Below are positions 16,597 to 25,721 of a stretch of DNA of 64,000 bases, one piece after another. The notes below the pieces were generated by a model that saw nothing but the letters and a program-made list of their open reading frames with translations, was not told the DNA's origin and did not search any database. The number at the start of each line of letters is the position of its first letter. Position 1 is the first letter of the stretch. The translations under genes were made by a program, and so were the position numbers. The DNA is from Sphingopyxis sp. QXT-31 (GTDB taxonomy: Bacteria; Pseudomonadota; Alphaproteobacteria; Sphingomonadales; Sphingomonadaceae). The DNA lies in assembly GCF_001984035.1 (NCBI RefSeq), contig NZ_CP019449.1:868001-932000 (forward strand), read 5' to 3'.

Positions 16597-17283
16597 CTAA
16601 CCCCGCTTGGTGCGGTAATCGATGCGGATGCGGACCCAGCTGCCGACGAGCGACTTGCCGCCGACGCGCGGCGGGCGCACGCGGAACTGCCAGGCGGCGG
16701 CGAGCACGGCGCGGTTGATCTGGGCGCCGTTCGGATATTCGTCGAGCCCGACGCAGTCCTCGACGCGGTAATCGGGCGCGGTGCGGCACGCGATCAGCCC
16801 CCAGCCGGGCCCGCCGGCGGTCGAGAGATAACCGCGAAGCTCGCCGTCGGTCGGCTCGCGATACCAGGCGGCGGCGTAGAGCGGCTCGCCGTTGGGCGCC
16901 GTGCCGACGCGCTCGGTGTCGCCAGAGCTTCGCGAGCCACCCTTGTTCGGCGGGCCGTAGGTTTGGCCGTTGGGGGGACGAACGCCGATCTTGGGGGGCG
17001 TGGGCGGCTGCGGCGGCGCGTTGGGGGTGGCGACCGGGGGTGGCGGCGGGACCTGTGCGGGTAGCGGCTCGGCGGGCTGCGGTTGGACGGGCTGCTCCGG
17101 GGTCGGCTGCTCGGGGGCGGTCTGCGCTTCGTTCTGCGCCTGCTCGCGGCTTTCGGGCGCGGGGGCCTCTTGCGCGAACTCAGCCGCCTCGAGGCGGACG
17201 ACTGTGAGCGGGACCTCGACCTTCTCGGGCTCGTCGTCGAGGCCATAGGCGAGCAGCAGGAGCAGCAATGTCGCCGGGATCAA
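16597..17283 (-). CDS. Proline-rich membrane-anchored TonB-like protein (at least 228 aa)
   Basis: One N-terminal membrane segment is followed by a long Pro/Glu/Gln-rich linker (about 45-105) and a C-terminal domain ending RVRPPRVGGKSLVGSWVRIRIDY, reminiscent of TonB C-terminal domains. It could be an energy-transducer-like protein, but no ExbB/ExbD genes are nearby. The only standard start in frame is a TTG at 17283, inside the hydrophobic segment. The frame stays open upstream and encodes YREQINIGAGRRAIAIALAL, which looks like the true N-terminus, so translation may begin at a non-standard codon near 17367-17376. Confidence 0.65.
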   Translation of the reverse strand: MIPATLLLLLLAYGLDDEPEKVEVPLTVVRLEAAEFAQEAPAPESREQAQNEAQTAPEQPTPEQPVQPQPAEPLPAQVPPPPPVATPNAPPQPPTPPKIGVRPPNGQTYGPPNKGGSRSSGDTERVGTAPNGEPLYAAAWYREPTDGELRGYLSTAGGPGWGLIACRTAPDYRVEDCVGLDEYPNGAQINRAVLAAAWQFRVRPPRVGGKSLVGSWVRIRIDYRTKRG

Positions 17284-17465
17284 CAGCGCGAGCGCGATGG
17301 CGATCGCGCGGCGGCCCGCGCCGATATTGATCTGTTCGCGATAGGGCGTGGCTGGGGAAGGGGTCAGCGGAGCAATCTTCGGTGGCGGCCGCGGGCGAGG
17401 GAGTCCGGCGCGACAGGCGCGGGGATAATGGTGTCGCGCGCCCTTGGCAAGCTAAGGCATCGCCC

Positions 17466-17505
17466 AAAAAAATGCCCGCCGGAAACCCCAAAGGGCTTCC
17501 GACGG
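17466..17505 (-). terminator. Rho-independent terminator after aceA
   Basis: On the minus strand an inverted repeat (CCGTCGGAAGCCC pairing with GGGTTTCCGGCGG) is followed by GCA and seven T residues. It lies 71 bases after the isocitrate lyase stop and is a typical intrinsic terminator. Confidence 0.8.
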
Positions 17506-17575
17506 ACAGGCTTTCCTCCCCAGGAAAGCTCGGGGGGCGCGGGGCCGGGTCTCCGACCCCGCGCCAAACTGGTCG

Positions 17576-19168
17576 TTACGCGGCGAACTGGTTCATGGTA
17601 TTGTCTTTACCGGCTGCTTTCAGAGCCGCTTCGCCGGCGAAATATTCCTTGTGATCGTCGCCGATGTCGCTTCCCGACATATTCTGGTGCTTCACGCAGG
17701 CGATACCTTGGCGGATCTCGGCGCGCTGGACGCCCTTGACGTAACCCAGCATCGCTTCGTCGCCGAAATATTCCTTGGCGAGATTGTCCGTGGACAAAGC
17801 GGCCGTGTGATAGGTCGGCAGCGTGATGAGGTGGTGGAATATGCCCGCCCGCTTCGCCGCGTCGCGCTGGAAGGTGCGAATGCGGTTGTCGGCCTCGTCG
17901 CCCAGTTCGGTGCCGTCGTAATCGACGCTCATCAGCTTGGCGCGGTCGTAGGCGCTGACGTCCTTGCCTTCCTTCTCCCAAGCGTCGAACACCTGCTGAC
18001 GGAAGTTCAGCGTCCAGTTGAAGCTCGGCGAATTGTTGTACGCGAGCTTCGCATTGGGGACGACCTCGCGGATGCGGTCGACCATGCCGGCGATCTGCTC
18101 GATGTGCGGCTTTTCGGTTTCGATCCACAGCAGGTCGGCGCCGTTCTGCAGGCTCGCGATGCAGTCCATCACGCAGCGATCCTCGCCGGTTCCGGGGCGG
18201 AACTGATAGAGGTTCGAGGGCAGGCGCTTCGGACGCATCAGCTTGCCGTCGCGGTTGATCAGGACGTCGCCGGGATTGCCCGCGCCTTCGACCTCTTCGC
18301 AATCGAGGAAGCTGTTATACTGGTCGCCGAGGTCGCCGGGCTCTTTCGAGAAGGCGATCTGCTTGGTCAAACCCGCGCCGAGGCTGTCGGTGCGCGTCAC
18401 GATGATGCCGTCCTCGACGCCGAGTTCCATGAAGGCGTAACGGCAGGCGCGGATCTTCGCGATGAAATCTTCGTGCGGCACGGTGACCTTGCCGTCCTGG
18501 TGGCCGCACTGCTTTTCGTCCGAGACCTGATTCTCGATCTGCAGCGCGCAGGCGCCCGCCTCGATCATCTTCTTGGCGAGCAGATAGGTCGCCTCGGCGT
18601 TGCCGAAGCCCGCGTCGATGTCGGCGATGATCGGCACGACGTGCGTTTCATGATTGTCGATCGCGGCCTGGATCTGCTTGGCCTTGAGCTCGTCGCCCTC
18701 GGCCCGCGCGGCGTCGAGGTCGCGGAACAGCATGCCGAGTTCCCGGGCGTCGGCCTGACGCAGGAAGGTGTAGATCTCCTCGATCAGCGCCGGAACGCTG
18801 GTCTTTTCGTGCATCGACTGGTCGGGCAGCGGGCCGAATTCGCTGCGCAGCGCCGCGATCATCCAGCCCGAAAGATAGATATAGCGGCCCTTGGTCGTGC
18901 CGAAATGCTTCTTGACCGAGATCATCTTCTGCTGCGCGATGAAGCCGTGCCAGCAGCCGAGCGACTGGGTGTAGTTGGCGGGATCGGCGTCATAGGCGGC
19001 CATGTCGGCGCGCATGATGCGCGCGGTGTAGCGGGCGACGTCGAGGCCGGTGCGGAACTTGTTCTGGGCGCGCATGCGGGCGATGCTCTCGCTGCTGATG
19101 CCGTCCCAAGTGCCGTCGTAATCGCGGATGAGGCGGCCGGTCTGCGCCATGTCTTCCTGATAGCCCAT
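17576..19168 (-). CDS. aceA: Isocitrate lyase (530 aa)
   Basis: It cleaves isocitrate to glyoxylate and succinate, the first step of the glyoxylate shunt needed for growth on acetate and fatty acids. The active-site signature here is KQCGH (219-223, catalytic Cys221), inside QVSDEKQCGHQDGKVTVP. This variant and the 530-residue length fit the larger isocitrate lyase subclass seen in Pseudomonas. IIADIDAGFGN (180-190) supplies metal-binding aspartates. It is transcribed away from a ScfR/RamB-type regulator and followed by an intrinsic terminator, so it is probably monocistronic. Confidence 0.96.
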   Translation of the reverse strand: MGYQEDMAQTGRLIRDYDGTWDGISSESIARMRAQNKFRTGLDVARYTARIMRADMAAYDADPANYTQSLGCWHGFIAQQKMISVKKHFGTTKGRYIYLSGWMIAALRSEFGPLPDQSMHEKTSVPALIEEIYTFLRQADARELGMLFRDLDAARAEGDELKAKQIQAAIDNHETHVVPIIADIDAGFGNAEATYLLAKKMIEAGACALQIENQVSDEKQCGHQDGKVTVPHEDFIAKIRACRYAFMELGVEDGIIVTRTDSLGAGLTKQIAFSKEPGDLGDQYNSFLDCEEVEGAGNPGDVLINRDGKLMRPKRLPSNLYQFRPGTGEDRCVMDCIASLQNGADLLWIETEKPHIEQIAGMVDRIREVVPNAKLAYNNSPSFNWTLNFRQQVFDAWEKEGKDVSAYDRAKLMSVDYDGTELGDEADNRIRTFQRDAAKRAGIFHHLITLPTYHTAALSTDNLAKEYFGDEAMLGYVKGVQRAEIRQGIACVKHQNMSGSDIGDDHKEYFAGEAALKAAGKDNTMNQFAA

Positions 19169-19289
19169 CGTCTTGTCCTTTCGGTGCGGCCAATCGGGGA
19201 GAGCGGCCGGGTGATGGGCAGGATGTGCCGCGCCGCAGCGCGAAAGTGAAAAGCTTTGTCAATAATATTTGTGAAATAGCGCGATAAGG

Positions 19290-19311
19290 TGTAAATCAGC
19301 GTGTAAATCAG
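19290..19311. promoter_or_regulatory. Direct repeat in the aceA/regulator divergent promoter
   Basis: TGTAAATCAG occurs at 19290-19299 and again at 19302-19311, a 12-base period. The 161-base gap between the divergent aceA and ScfR-type genes is AT-rich for this genome and also contains AAAGCTTTGTCAATAATATT. These are candidate operator or promoter elements for the neighbouring regulator. Confidence 0.45.
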
Positions 19312-19329
19312 TAAAGAAAGTTACAAGCC

Positions 19330-20718
19330 ATGGCGGAGCGGCGGGTGTTTGCGGGGCCGGCGGTGCGCAAGGTAAGGCGCGAGGCGGCGATGACGCAGGC
19401 GGCGATGGCCGAGGCGCTCGATATTTCGCCGAGCTACCTCAACCTCATCGAACACGGGCAGCGGCCGCTCTCGGCCACCGTACTGGTCAAGCTCGCCGAG
19501 CGTTTCGGGTTCGACGCCGCGACGCTCGGTGCCGACGAGGTGCCGGGCGGCGCGGCGGGGCTGCGGCGGCGATTGGCCGACCCGCGCTTCGCCGACCTGG
19601 GCATCGGGGCGCAGGAGGTCGAGGAGTGGCTGCAGAGCGCCCCCGCCACCGCCGCAGCCTTCGCGCGGTTGTTCGATGCGGCGCCCGAGGCGCGCGGCGA
19701 GGGGGAGGGCGACGCGCCCGAAGTCGCCGCGGTGCGCCGTGCGATCGAGAAATGGCGCAATCATTTCCCCGATCTCGACGCGCGCGCCGAGGAACTGGCC
19801 GACGAACTGCGGCTGGCGGGTGGCGATCTGTATGGCACGATTTCGGAGCGGCTCCGCACGCGGCACCAGCTCGGCATCCGTATCCTGCCGTCGGACGTGA
19901 TGCCCGACCGGCTGCGCTGGCTCGACTGGCACGCGCGGCAATTGATGCTGAGCGAGCTGCTCCGCCCCGCCTCGCGCACCTTTCAGGCGGCGGCGACGCT
20001 GGCGCAGGTCGAGGCGAAGGGCGAGATCGACGCGCTGGTCGCGGGGGCGGAGTTCGCCGAGCCGGCAGCGGCGCGCCTGTTCGAGCGGCATCTGGTCCAT
20101 TATTTCGCCGCCGCGCTGATGATGCCCTACAGCCGTTTCCTGCGCGCGTGCGACGCGACGGGTTATGACCTGCTGCTGCTCCAGCGACGCTTCGGGGCGG
20201 GTTACGAGCAGGTCGCGCACCGGCTGACGACGCTGCAGCGCGTCGGCGCGCGCGGGCTGCCCTTCTTCATGCTGCGCATCGACCGCGCGGGACAGGGGTC
20301 GAAGCGCTATGCCGGGGCGAGCCAGTCGCCGCTGGTCGACGGCGACGCGCGCTGTCCCTTGTGGGGCGTGCACGAAGCGTTCGCGCGTCCGGGCGAGGTG
20401 GTCGCCGACCTGGTCGAGTTGGAGGATGGCACACGCTGGTTCACCCAGTCACGCTCGGTCGCGGCGCCGGGTGCCACGGGCAGCGGCACGCCCGCGCGCT
20501 TTGCCGTCTGCGTCGGCGTCGATGCCAAGGTCGCCGCGCCGCTGATCGCCGCGCGGGGGCTCGACCTGATGCGCTCGCCCGCGACGTCGGTCGGGCTCGG
20601 CTGCCGCCGCTGCACGCGCACCGGCTGCGTCCAGCGCTCGATGCCGCCGCTCGGCCGCCCGCTGCGTTTCCGCGAAGGCGAGCGCGGGGTGTCGGCGTTC
20701 GATTTTGCGGGCGATTGA
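19330..20718 (+). CDS. ScfR/RamB-type short-chain fatty acyl regulator (462 aa)
   Basis: An XRE-type HTH (residues 10-65, MTQAAMAEALDISPSYLNLIEHGQRPLS) is followed by an IrrE/ImmA-like middle region and a C-terminal domain with a cysteine cluster (GLGCRRCTRTGC). This three-part layout is that of the short-chain fatty acyl regulator family (ScfR, PF09856), including RamB, which controls glyoxylate-shunt and acetate genes. The middle region has RHLVHYFA where a zinc peptidase would show HExxH, so it is unlikely to be a peptidase. Its divergent position next to aceA strongly suggests that gene as a target. Confidence 0.88.
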   Translation: MAERRVFAGPAVRKVRREAAMTQAAMAEALDISPSYLNLIEHGQRPLSATVLVKLAERFGFDAATLGADEVPGGAAGLRRRLADPRFADLGIGAQEVEEWLQSAPATAAAFARLFDAAPEARGEGEGDAPEVAAVRRAIEKWRNHFPDLDARAEELADELRLAGGDLYGTISERLRTRHQLGIRILPSDVMPDRLRWLDWHARQLMLSELLRPASRTFQAAATLAQVEAKGEIDALVAGAEFAEPAAARLFERHLVHYFAAALMMPYSRFLRACDATGYDLLLLQRRFGAGYEQVAHRLTTLQRVGARGLPFFMLRIDRAGQGSKRYAGASQSPLVDGDARCPLWGVHEAFARPGEVVADLVELEDGTRWFTQSRSVAAPGATGSGTPARFAVCVGVDAKVAAPLIAARGLDLMRSPATSVGLGCRRCTRTGCVQRSMPPLGRPLRFREGERGVSAFDFAGD

Positions 20719-20760
20719 ATGGCCCTAGCCAGTTTCGCGATGGCCGACTAACGATAGCGC

Positions 20761-23700
20761 ATGGGCGTCGGGGAAGTCAGCATCGAGCGGCTGGAAAAAT
20801 TGGTCGCGGAGGTAAAGCCTTCGGGCGGTTCGGAAATGTCGAACTATCAGCTGTTTGTCGAGCGGCTGACCGGCGCGCTGGGCCTGCCCCAGCCCGAGTT
20901 CGCGCGCGAAGAGACGCGCTTCAACGACTATGTGTTCGAGCGCAACGTCACCTTTCGCCATCCGAACGGCACCAGCTCGACCGGCCGCATCGACTGCTAC
21001 AAGCGCGGCTGTTTCATCCTGGAGGCCAAGCAGTCGGCGAAGCGCCAGCAGGTGGTCGAGACCGAGCAGCTGGCGCTGGCGGGGATCGAGACCGCGCAGA
21101 AGCTGGGCCAGGCCAAGCGCGGGACCAAGAGCTGGGACAAGGTGATGATCGCGGCGCGGCGACAGGCGGAGGATTATGCCCGCGCGCTGCCCGTCGACCA
21201 TGGCTATCCGCCCTTCCTGCTGATCGTCGACGTCGGCCATGTGATCGAGGTCTATGCCGACTTTTCGGGCCTGGGGAAGAATTACGACCATTTCCCCGAC
21301 CGCCACAGCTACCGCCTGTCGATGGACGATCTGCTGGACGGCGAGGTCCAGGCGCGGCTGGCGGCGATCTGGACCGATCCGCAGTCGCTGAACCCGACGC
21401 GCAAGTCGGCCGAGGTCACGCGCGACATCGCCGAGCGGCTGGCGCGGATCGCGAAGCGGCTGGAGAAGCGCTACGCACCGGTTGAGATCGCCGAATTCCT
21501 GATGCGCTGCCTGTTCACGATGTTCGCCGAGGATGTCGGGTCGGATAACGAGGCCGAGCGGCTGATCCCCAACAAGGGGTTCGAGACGTTGCTGCACCAG
21601 ATGATCGACACGCCGCAGCATTTTGCCCCGGCGCTGGAAAGCCTTTGGCGGATCATGAACAGCGGCGGTTATGAATCGCGGCTCAACGCGACGATCAAGA
21701 AATTTAACGGTGGCCTGTTCCGCGATGTCCGCGCGCTGCCGCTGGATCAGGACGATATCATCGAGCTGCACAATGCCGCGCGGCGCGGCTGGGGCGAGGT
21801 CGAGCCGGCGATTTTCGGGACCTTGCTGGAAAGCGCGCTCGATCCCGCCGAACGGTCGCAACTGGGCGCGCATTATACGCCGCGGCCCTATGTCGAGCGG
21901 CTGGTGATCCCGACGATCATGGAGCCGCTGCGCGCCGACTGGGCCGAGGTCAAGGCGCAGGTCGAGGATCTGCATCGGCAGGGCGACCACGCGCGCGCGT
22001 TGCAGGCGGTGCGCGATTTCCATCACCGGCTGTGCACCACGCGCGTGCTCGATCCGGCGTGCGGCACCGGCAATTTCCTCTATGTCAGCCTGGAACTGAT
22101 GAAGCGCCTGGAGGGCGAGGTGCTCGACGCGCTCGACGCGCTGGGCGAGAATGAATCGAAGCTGCTGCTCGACGGCGAAACGGTCAGCCCGCGCCAGTTC
22201 TTCGGGCTGGAGCTCAATCCGCGCGCGGTGCCGATCGCCGGCCTGGTGCTGTGGATCGGCTTCCTGAAATGGCAGCTGAAGACCGTCGATGCCAAGGACA
22301 TCCCCGAGCCGATCCTGAACGCCTATGGCACCATCCGCCATCAGGACGCGCTGATCGCCTATGACGGCAAGGAACTGGCGCGCGACAAGCAGGGGCTGCC
22401 GATCAGCATCTGGGACGGGGTGACGAAGAAACTGCATCCGATCACCGGCGAGGAAGTTCCCGACGAGACGGCGCGCAAGGAGACCTATGTCTATGTAAAG
22501 CCGCGGCGCGCCGACTGGCCGGAGGCGGAGTATATCGTCGGCAATCCGCCCTTCATCGGCGGCAAGGACATGCGCGCCGAACTGGGCGACGGCTATGCCG
22601 AGGCGTGCTGGAAGGTGCGGCCCGACGTGCCCGGCGGCGCCGATTTCGTCATGCATTTCTGGGACGAGGCGGCGCGGCGGCTGACCGCCAAGCCCGCGAA
22701 GAAAGGCGCGGCCAACCCGCTGCGCCGCTTCGGCTTCATCACCACCAATTCGATCACCCAGACCTTCAGCCGCCGCGTCGTCGAGCGCTGGATGAACGCG
22801 AGGGAGCCGCTGAGCCTGGTCTATGCGGTGCCCGACCATCCGTGGATGAAATCGGCCGACAAGGCGGCGGTGCGGATTGCGATGACGGTAGCGCAGGCGG
22901 GCAACCATGAGGGCGTGCTCGCGGAGGTGGTGAGCGAGGCGGAGCTGAATACCGATACGCCGAAGGTGGAATTGGAGCGGCGTGAGGGGAAGGTGACGTC
23001 GCAGCTGACCATTGGTGCCGACTTGTCGGCCGCGGGTCCTCTGCTCGCCAATGAAGCCTTGGCGAGCCGTGGTATATCGTTGCACGGAGCGGGCTTCATC
23101 GTAACGCCGAAAGAAGCCGCTGGCTTAGGACTTGGAAGCGTCGCTGGTCTGGAGGCGCACATCCTGCATTATCGCCATGGCCGCGATTTGGCGCAGCGCC
23201 CGCGCGGAGTGATGGTAATCGACTTATTTGGCCTCACTGCCGATCAGGTAAGAGACCGGTATCCAGCAGTGTATCAGCGCGTGGCCGATCTGGTGAAGCC
23301 GGAACGGGATCAAAATAACAGGGCAACGCGGCGGGAGAATTGGTGGCTTTTCGGCGAACTTGCTCCGGCTTTTCGTGAATATTCTGCGGACCTAAACCGC
23401 TACATAGCCACCGTCGAGACCTCTAAGCATCGCTTCTTTCAATTTCTCGATGCAGGTGTTCGGCCCGACAACATGCTCGTTGCGATTGGGTTAGATAGTT
23501 CGTTGACGCTATCTTTTCTCGCATCGAGACTGCATGTGCATTGGGCCATCAACCTCGGCGGATGGCTGGGAATGGGCAATGATCCCCGATACTCAAAAAC
23601 GCGGACTTTTGACCCATTTCCCTTTCCCCTGACCACCAGCCCTCGCCTAACCGAACTCGGCGAGCGCCTCGACGCCTTCCGCAAAGAACGGCTTGCCGCG

Positions 23701-24354
23701 CATGATTTTCTGACGATGACCGGGCTCTACAATGCGCTGGAGCGGTTGCGCGAGCTCGATGCCGGGATAGGCGATCCGCTGACCGAGGCCGAGCGCGACG
23801 TCTATGACGTTGGGCAGATCGCGATTCTCAAGGAACTGCACGACGAAATCGATCGCGAGGTGTTCGCCGCCTATGGCTGGAGCGACCTCGGCGCGCGGCT
23901 GGTCGGCAAGCCGGGGGGCACTACGCCGAGCCCGCACAAGAGCGCCGACCAGGAGGAGGCCGAGGAAGAATTGCTCGTCCGCCTCGTCGCGCTCAACCAG
24001 GAACGCGCCGCGGAGGAAAAGGCGGGCATCGTCCACTGGCTGCGCCCCGATTTTCAGAAGCCGCGGCTGGCCGCGAAGATCAAGGGCGGGGTCCAGATCG
24101 AGGCCGATCTGGGCGAGGCGGCGGCGGTCGACGAGGTCAAATGGCCGAGCGACGGGCTGGACCAGATCCGGTCGGTCCGCGACATTCTGGCCCGCGCCGC
24201 GGCGCCGATCTCGATCCCCGCGCTGGCGGCCAGCTTTGCCGGGCGCAACTCCCCCAAGCGCCGCGAGCGCGTCGAACAGGTGCTGGAAACCCTGGTCGCG
24301 ACCGGCGCCGCGCGCCGCGACGAGGCGGCGGGCGGCTATTATCTGCCCAAGTGA
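20761..24354 (+). CDS. MmeI-like type IIG/IIL restriction-methyltransferase (1197 aa)
   Basis: A single-chain enzyme. Residues 76-91 carry RIDCYKRGCFILEAK, a PD-(D/E)xK-type nuclease core. The adenine-methyltransferase motifs are DPACGTGNFLY (near 431) and GNPPF (near 594). A target-recognition region (about 750-960) and a C-terminal helical/winged-helix tail follow. This layout fits MmeI-like enzymes that methylate one strand and cut at a distance; BREX PglX is the main alternative, but no pgl/brx genes are nearby and PglX lacks the nuclease core. The DNA coding for the recognition region (about 23000-23640) is noticeably richer in A/T than the rest. The start is uncertain: MSNYQLFVERL (20836) is possible. 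Confidence 0.85.
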   Translation: MGVGEVSIERLEKLVAEVKPSGGSEMSNYQLFVERLTGALGLPQPEFAREETRFNDYVFERNVTFRHPNGTSSTGRIDCYKRGCFILEAKQSAKRQQVVETEQLALAGIETAQKLGQAKRGTKSWDKVMIAARRQAEDYARALPVDHGYPPFLLIVDVGHVIEVYADFSGLGKNYDHFPDRHSYRLSMDDLLDGEVQARLAAIWTDPQSLNPTRKSAEVTRDIAERLARIAKRLEKRYAPVEIAEFLMRCLFTMFAEDVGSDNEAERLIPNKGFETLLHQMIDTPQHFAPALESLWRIMNSGGYESRLNATIKKFNGGLFRDVRALPLDQDDIIELHNAARRGWGEVEPAIFGTLLESALDPAERSQLGAHYTPRPYVERLVIPTIMEPLRADWAEVKAQVEDLHRQGDHARALQAVRDFHHRLCTTRVLDPACGTGNFLYVSLELMKRLEGEVLDALDALGENESKLLLDGETVSPRQFFGLELNPRAVPIAGLVLWIGFLKWQLKTVDAKDIPEPILNAYGTIRHQDALIAYDGKELARDKQGLPISIWDGVTKKLHPITGEEVPDETARKETYVYVKPRRADWPEAEYIVGNPPFIGGKDMRAELGDGYAEACWKVRPDVPGGADFVMHFWDEAARRLTAKPAKKGAANPLRRFGFITTNSITQTFSRRVVERWMNAREPLSLVYAVPDHPWMKSADKAAVRIAMTVAQAGNHEGVLAEVVSEAELNTDTPKVELERREGKVTSQLTIGADLSAAGPLLANEALASRGISLHGAGFIVTPKEAAGLGLGSVAGLEAHILHYRHGRDLAQRPRGVMVIDLFGLTADQVRDRYPAVYQRVADLVKPERDQNNRATRRENWWLFGELAPAFREYSADLNRYIATVETSKHRFFQFLDAGVRPDNMLVAIGLDSSLTLSFLASRLHVHWAINLGGWLGMGNDPRYSKTRTFDPFPFPLTTSPRLTELGERLDAFRKERLAAHDFLTMTGLYNALERLRELDAGIGDPLTEAERDVYDVGQIAILKELHDEIDREVFAAYGWSDLGARLVGKPGGTTPSPHKSADQEEAEEELLVRLVALNQERAAEEKAGIVHWLRPDFQKPRLAAKIKGGVQIEADLGEAAAVDEVKWPSDGLDQIRSVRDILARAAAPISIPALAASFAGRNSPKRRERVEQVLETLVATGAARRDEAAGGYYLPK

Positions 24355-24440
24355 GGCCGGGCCTCGATCCGCCAGGACATCCGGATATTTGCGCATTTAA
24401 CCAGCCCCGCAAACTGCCGTTAAACATCGTGGCGGGCGCC

Positions 24441-25721
24441 ATGCCCGCGCACAGGACCAGTGGCATGTTGTTTCGCGTCGCGCCGGAGGGGGCCCAGATC
24501 GGGATGTTCGTCCACGCCTTCGAGGGGCGGTGGATCGACCATCCGTTCTGGCGCAGCCGCTTCCTGATCGAGACGGCGGACCAGCTGGCGCGCATCCGCG
24601 GGTCGGGGGTCGACGCGCTGGTCATCGACCGCAGCAAGAGCCGCGTCGTGCCCGAGGCGGCGACGGGCGCGGTCGCGATCGAGCGGCGGTCGGGGCCGCC
24701 GCGCGCCGTCGCGGTCGAGCGGCGCAGCCCCTATGCACCGGGCGCGCTCCGCGCCCGTCCGCCCGCGCCCGTCAGCTATGCGCAGGAGAAGCGCCGGGCG
24801 GAGCGCCTGATCGGCAAGTCGAAGCAGGCGGTGATGGACATGTTCGATACCGCGCGGCTGGGCCGGGCGGTCGAGGCGAAGAAGCTGGCGCCGCTGGCCC
24901 GCTCGATCGGCCAGTCGATCGAACGCCATTCGCGCGCGCTGCTCGGGCTCGTGCGGCTGAAGGCGAAGGACGAATATACCTATCTCCACTCGGTCGCGGT
25001 GTGCGCGCTGATGATCAACTTCGCGCGCCATCTGAAGCTCGACGAAGAGGAGGTGCAGGCGCTGGGGGTCGCGGGGCTGCTGCACGATGTCGGCAAGGTC
25101 GCGATCGCCGACGCGGTGCTGCTCAAACCCGGCAAGCTCGACACGCGCGAGCGCGCGATGGTCGAGGGGCATCCGCGCGCCGGGCATATGCTGCTGTCGC
25201 AGTCGCCCGATATTCCCGCGGCGGCGCTTGAGGTCGCGCTGCACCATCATGAGAAGGTCGACGGGACGGGCTATCCCGACCGGCTGAGCGGCGACGCGCT
25301 GTCGCTGTACGCGCGCATGGGCGCAATCTGCGACGTTTACGACGCGGTGACCTCGGACCGGCCGTACAAGGCGGCATGGACACCGTGCGAGGCGCTCGCC
25401 GCGATGCAGGCGTGGCCCGGGCATTTCGATCCCGACCTGCTCGACCGCTTTGCCGACAGTCTCGGCCTCTGGCCGCCGGGCACGCTGGTGCGCCTGTCCG
25501 ACGGGCATCTGGGCATCGTGCTGGGCAGTGGCGGCGAAGCGGGCGAAGCAATGCGGGTGCGCATCTTCTTCGACTGCGACACGCTGACCGAGATCGCGGC
25601 TTATGACCGCGAATTCGCCCCCACCGCGCGCGACCCGCGCGTGACGGGGCGCGACAGCCCGGCCTTCTGGCGCTTCGACGACTGGGAGACGATGCGCGCG
25701 CGGGTGCTTGGCGAGGCCTAG
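24441..25721 (+). CDS. HD-GYP c-di-GMP phosphodiesterase with DUF3391 N-terminus (426 aa)
   Basis: The N-terminal region (about 1-100) has IGMFVHAFEGRWIDHPFW, typical of the DUF3391 domain. The HD-GYP domain follows with LLHDVGKVAIAD (HD pair near 213), LKPGKLDTRERAMVEGH and HHHEKVDGTGYPD (HHExxDGxGYP, near 268), so all catalytic elements are intact. It should degrade cyclic di-GMP in the cytoplasm and affect biofilm or motility. The start at 24441 is one of several in-frame choices (GTG 24429, ATG 24465). It converges with the DUF885 gene, the ends overlapping by four bases. Confidence 0.93.
   Translation: MPAHRTSGMLFRVAPEGAQIGMFVHAFEGRWIDHPFWRSRFLIETADQLARIRGSGVDALVIDRSKSRVVPEAATGAVAIERRSGPPRAVAVERRSPYAPGALRARPPAPVSYAQEKRRAERLIGKSKQAVMDMFDTARLGRAVEAKKLAPLARSIGQSIERHSRALLGLVRLKAKDEYTYLHSVAVCALMINFARHLKLDEEEVQALGVAGLLHDVGKVAIADAVLLKPGKLDTRERAMVEGHPRAGHMLLSQSPDIPAAALEVALHHHEKVDGTGYPDRLSGDALSLYARMGAICDVYDAVTSDRPYKAAWTPCEALAAMQAWPGHFDPDLLDRFADSLGLWPPGTLVRLSDGHLGIVLGSGGEAGEAMRVRIFFDCDTLTEIAAYDREFAPTARDPRVTGRDSPAFWRFDDWETMRARVLGEA

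Noticed and set aside
20725..23085. A 786-codon open frame on the minus strand
   Set aside because: It lies opposite the MmeI-like gene, whose motifs are clear, and its translation is Arg/Leu/Gln-rich without domains.
20761..24354. BREX PglX methylase
   Set aside because: No other brx or pgl genes are adjacent and the N-terminus has a PD-(D/E)xK core, which fits a restriction-modification enzyme better.
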